Assembly (NCBI GenBank): GCA_017552495.1
Contig: JAFZPW010000063.1
Span: 1-5,540 of the forward strand
Reading direction: 5' to 3'
DNA: 5,540 bases
DNA from: Clostridia bacterium
GTDB taxonomy: Bacteria > Bacillota > Clostridia > Oscillospirales > Butyricicoccaceae
In this document: in pieces, positions 4,439 through 5,540 of the stretch
Position numbering within the stretch: position 1 is the first letter of the stretch
How the letters are laid out: every line of letters starts with the position of its first letter
Made by a program: the position numbers and the translations under genes
Notes under the pieces: generated by a model
Database searches by the model: none
Seen by the model: the letters and a program-made list of their open reading frames with translations, nothing else
What the model was told of the DNA's origin: nothing

Positions 4439-5540
4439 ATGAAGAAGCATCGTGTTTTTGCAATCGCACTGGCGGTTTTGCTGCTGGTGCAGCTTGCGCC
4501 GGTGCCAGCGTTTGCTGGCGGCCTCAGCGTTGGCGGCGACGTCTATGGCGGCGGCGACTTTGGCGAGGCCCGTCCCTCCAGCGTCCACGTAGCCAGCGTC
4601 AAAAAAACATGGCTCTATGCCGATGGTGCGGAGATCCCCGCCGACGAGCTGGCCGCTCTCATCGACCAGGGCGTGATCCCCGAATCGGTGGATATCTTCT
4701 ATGTCCTGCTGTCCTCGGACGACTCTCAAGTTGGATTTGCTATCCCGGACAAGTATCATGACGCCATTGATGCATACATGAGAGAGCATTATGAAGAATA
4801 TGAACCGGGTATGTATGGATATGATATTTGTTGTCTGCTTGATCGGATTTTTGTTTGTTTGGGTCGGATCCCGATCGATGAGCTGGAAAACCTGGGTTGG
4901 AACGCGGATGGATGGCTTCAGTGGGAAGAGGCCTCCTATGGGCCGATTTGGTTGAATCTATACGATTTGATCTATGATGATGACGGGAACCCTTCCCAGG
5001 CTTACATTAACCTGGATGACATCGTCGGCTGGTCCAAGCAGACCCTGTCCCAGGACAACAACTGGCGCTTTGGTGTCTGTCCTTTTCTTCACGGGTATGG
5101 AAATGATAATTATGTTGTAGAGTTTTCTGATAGCGAGTATGATAAAGCTGTTCAGGAATTCGGGTCATACGCGCAGATACATAACCTGCACTTAAATCCG
5201 AAGCAGGCATGGGACGAAGCCGGCGAGGTTCTGGGAGAGGTTTCTTATTCTCGGGATGGGGATTTTAGTCGGGAACGGATTGTAGTAAGCAGAAAAGAAT
5301 ATGACGGCCGGTATCTTTACAAGGAGCATTGGACCGAGATCTCTAATGACGGTGAGACTTTTGAGTTCACGCGTTATTATTTAGAAGAAGGAGTCACCTT
5401 CACCAACACCTACAACGGCGAGAAGCCGTGGAGAGACATCACGGTAACCAAAACCTGGGAAGACAACGGCTCCGGCCGTCCCCGGAACATCACCGTCCGC
5501 CTGCTGGCCAACGGCGAAGAGGTGAAAAACGCGACGCTCA
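4439..5540 (+). CDS. Secreted Cna-B-domain surface protein, N-terminal part (partial, cut by window edge)
   Basis: The reading frame is open from ATG 4439 to the window edge (367 codons and one base). The start sits six bases after AGAGGAGG. A signal peptide is clear: basic MKKHR, a hydrophobic core, and a likely cut after AFA at residue 26. A Gly-rich linker (27-42) follows. Residues 331-367 begin a clear Cna-B domain: the VTKTWEDN strand with probable isopeptide lysine K338, then RPRNITVRLLANGEEV. Just before it, FTNTYNGE (321-328) is the usual end of a preceding Cna-B domain, with probable isopeptide Asn N323. That first domain seems to start at SVKKTW (53-58, K56), with PESVDIFYVLLSS (81-93) and TLSQDNNWRFG (202-212) as family-like pieces. 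It is far longer than a normal unit of about 80-100 residues. Cna-B stalks usually belong to sortase-anchored adhesins or pilins; the anchor would lie outside the window. Ligand unknown. GC content drops inside the gene. Confidence 0.87.
   Translation, partial: MKKHRVFAIALAVLLLVQLAPVPAFAGGLSVGGDVYGGGDFGEARPSSVHVASVKKTWLYADGAEIPADELAALIDQGVIPESVDIFYVLLSSDDSQVGFAIPDKYHDAIDAYMREHYEEYEPGMYGYDICCLLDRIFVCLGRIPIDELENLGWNADGWLQWEEASYGPIWLNLYDLIYDDDGNPSQAYINLDDIVGWSKQTLSQDNNWRFGVCPFLHGYGNDNYVVEFSDSEYDKAVQEFGSYAQIHNLHLNPKQAWDEAGEVLGEVSYSRDGDFSRERIVVSRKEYDGRYLYKEHWTEISNDGETFEFTRYYLEEGVTFTNTYNGEKPWRDITVTKTWEDNGSGRPRNITVRLLANGEEVKNATL

Noticed and set aside
4420..4761. Open frame starting at ATG 4420 ahead of the surface-protein gene
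   Set aside because: The ribosome binding site at 4425-4432 lies downstream of this ATG, the product is an Arg/Cys-rich off-frame reading, and the frame from 4439 has a signal peptide and Cna-B motifs.

Overview
The window looks like a chromosomal segment of an endospore-forming, fairly GC-rich Firmicute, probably a Clostridia member of the Oscillospirales type. The reasons are the dipicolinate synthase pair dpaA-dpaB (made only by endospore formers), strong AGGAGG-type ribosome binding sites, textbook sigma-A promoters, and a Cna-B-type surface protein of the kind common in gut Clostridia. The exact genus cannot be read from the sequence.

Layout. (1) Positions 1-730, minus strand: N-terminal half of murC (peptidoglycan precursor synthesis), running off the left edge. 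(2) 731-963: a divergent control region with a minus-strand promoter for murC and a plus-strand extended -10 promoter for bioY. (3) 964-1008: a 14-codon leader ORF whose TGA overlaps the bioY ATG. 1005-1556: bioY, the biotin transporter S component, closed by a long-stem terminator at 1564-1607. (4) 1608-1682: a second control region with a 12-bp interrupted palindrome and a candidate mother-cell (sigma-K-like) promoter. 1683-2985: dpaA and dpaB, overlapping by 11 bp, which make spore dipicolinate. (5) 2990-3017: a near-consensus sigma-A promoter starting four bases after dpaB, driving a two-gene unit: a VanX-family D-Ala-D-Ala dipeptidase (3051-3698) and a YbaK/ProX-type aminoacyl-tRNA deacylase (3717-4229). 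This unit ends at a strong terminator (4247-4276). (6) 4277-4438: a control region with a perfect consensus promoter (TTGACA, 17 bp, TATAAT) and palindromic sites upstream of it. 4439-5540: the 5' part of a secreted Cna-B-domain surface protein, open to the right edge.

How they fit together: murC and the VanX-like dipeptidase both handle D-Ala-containing wall precursors, dpaAB serves spore maturation, and bioY supplies biotin. These are separately promoted units, not one pathway. No mobile element, CRISPR array, tRNA or rRNA was seen.

The less ordinary features are the coupled leader ORF and possible alternative RNA pairing ahead of bioY; the palindrome lying across the candidate sporulation promoter; and the surface-protein gene, where GC content by hand count falls from about 64% to about 46% and returns to about 62%, coinciding with what reads as a Cna-B domain swollen by non-canonical sequence.
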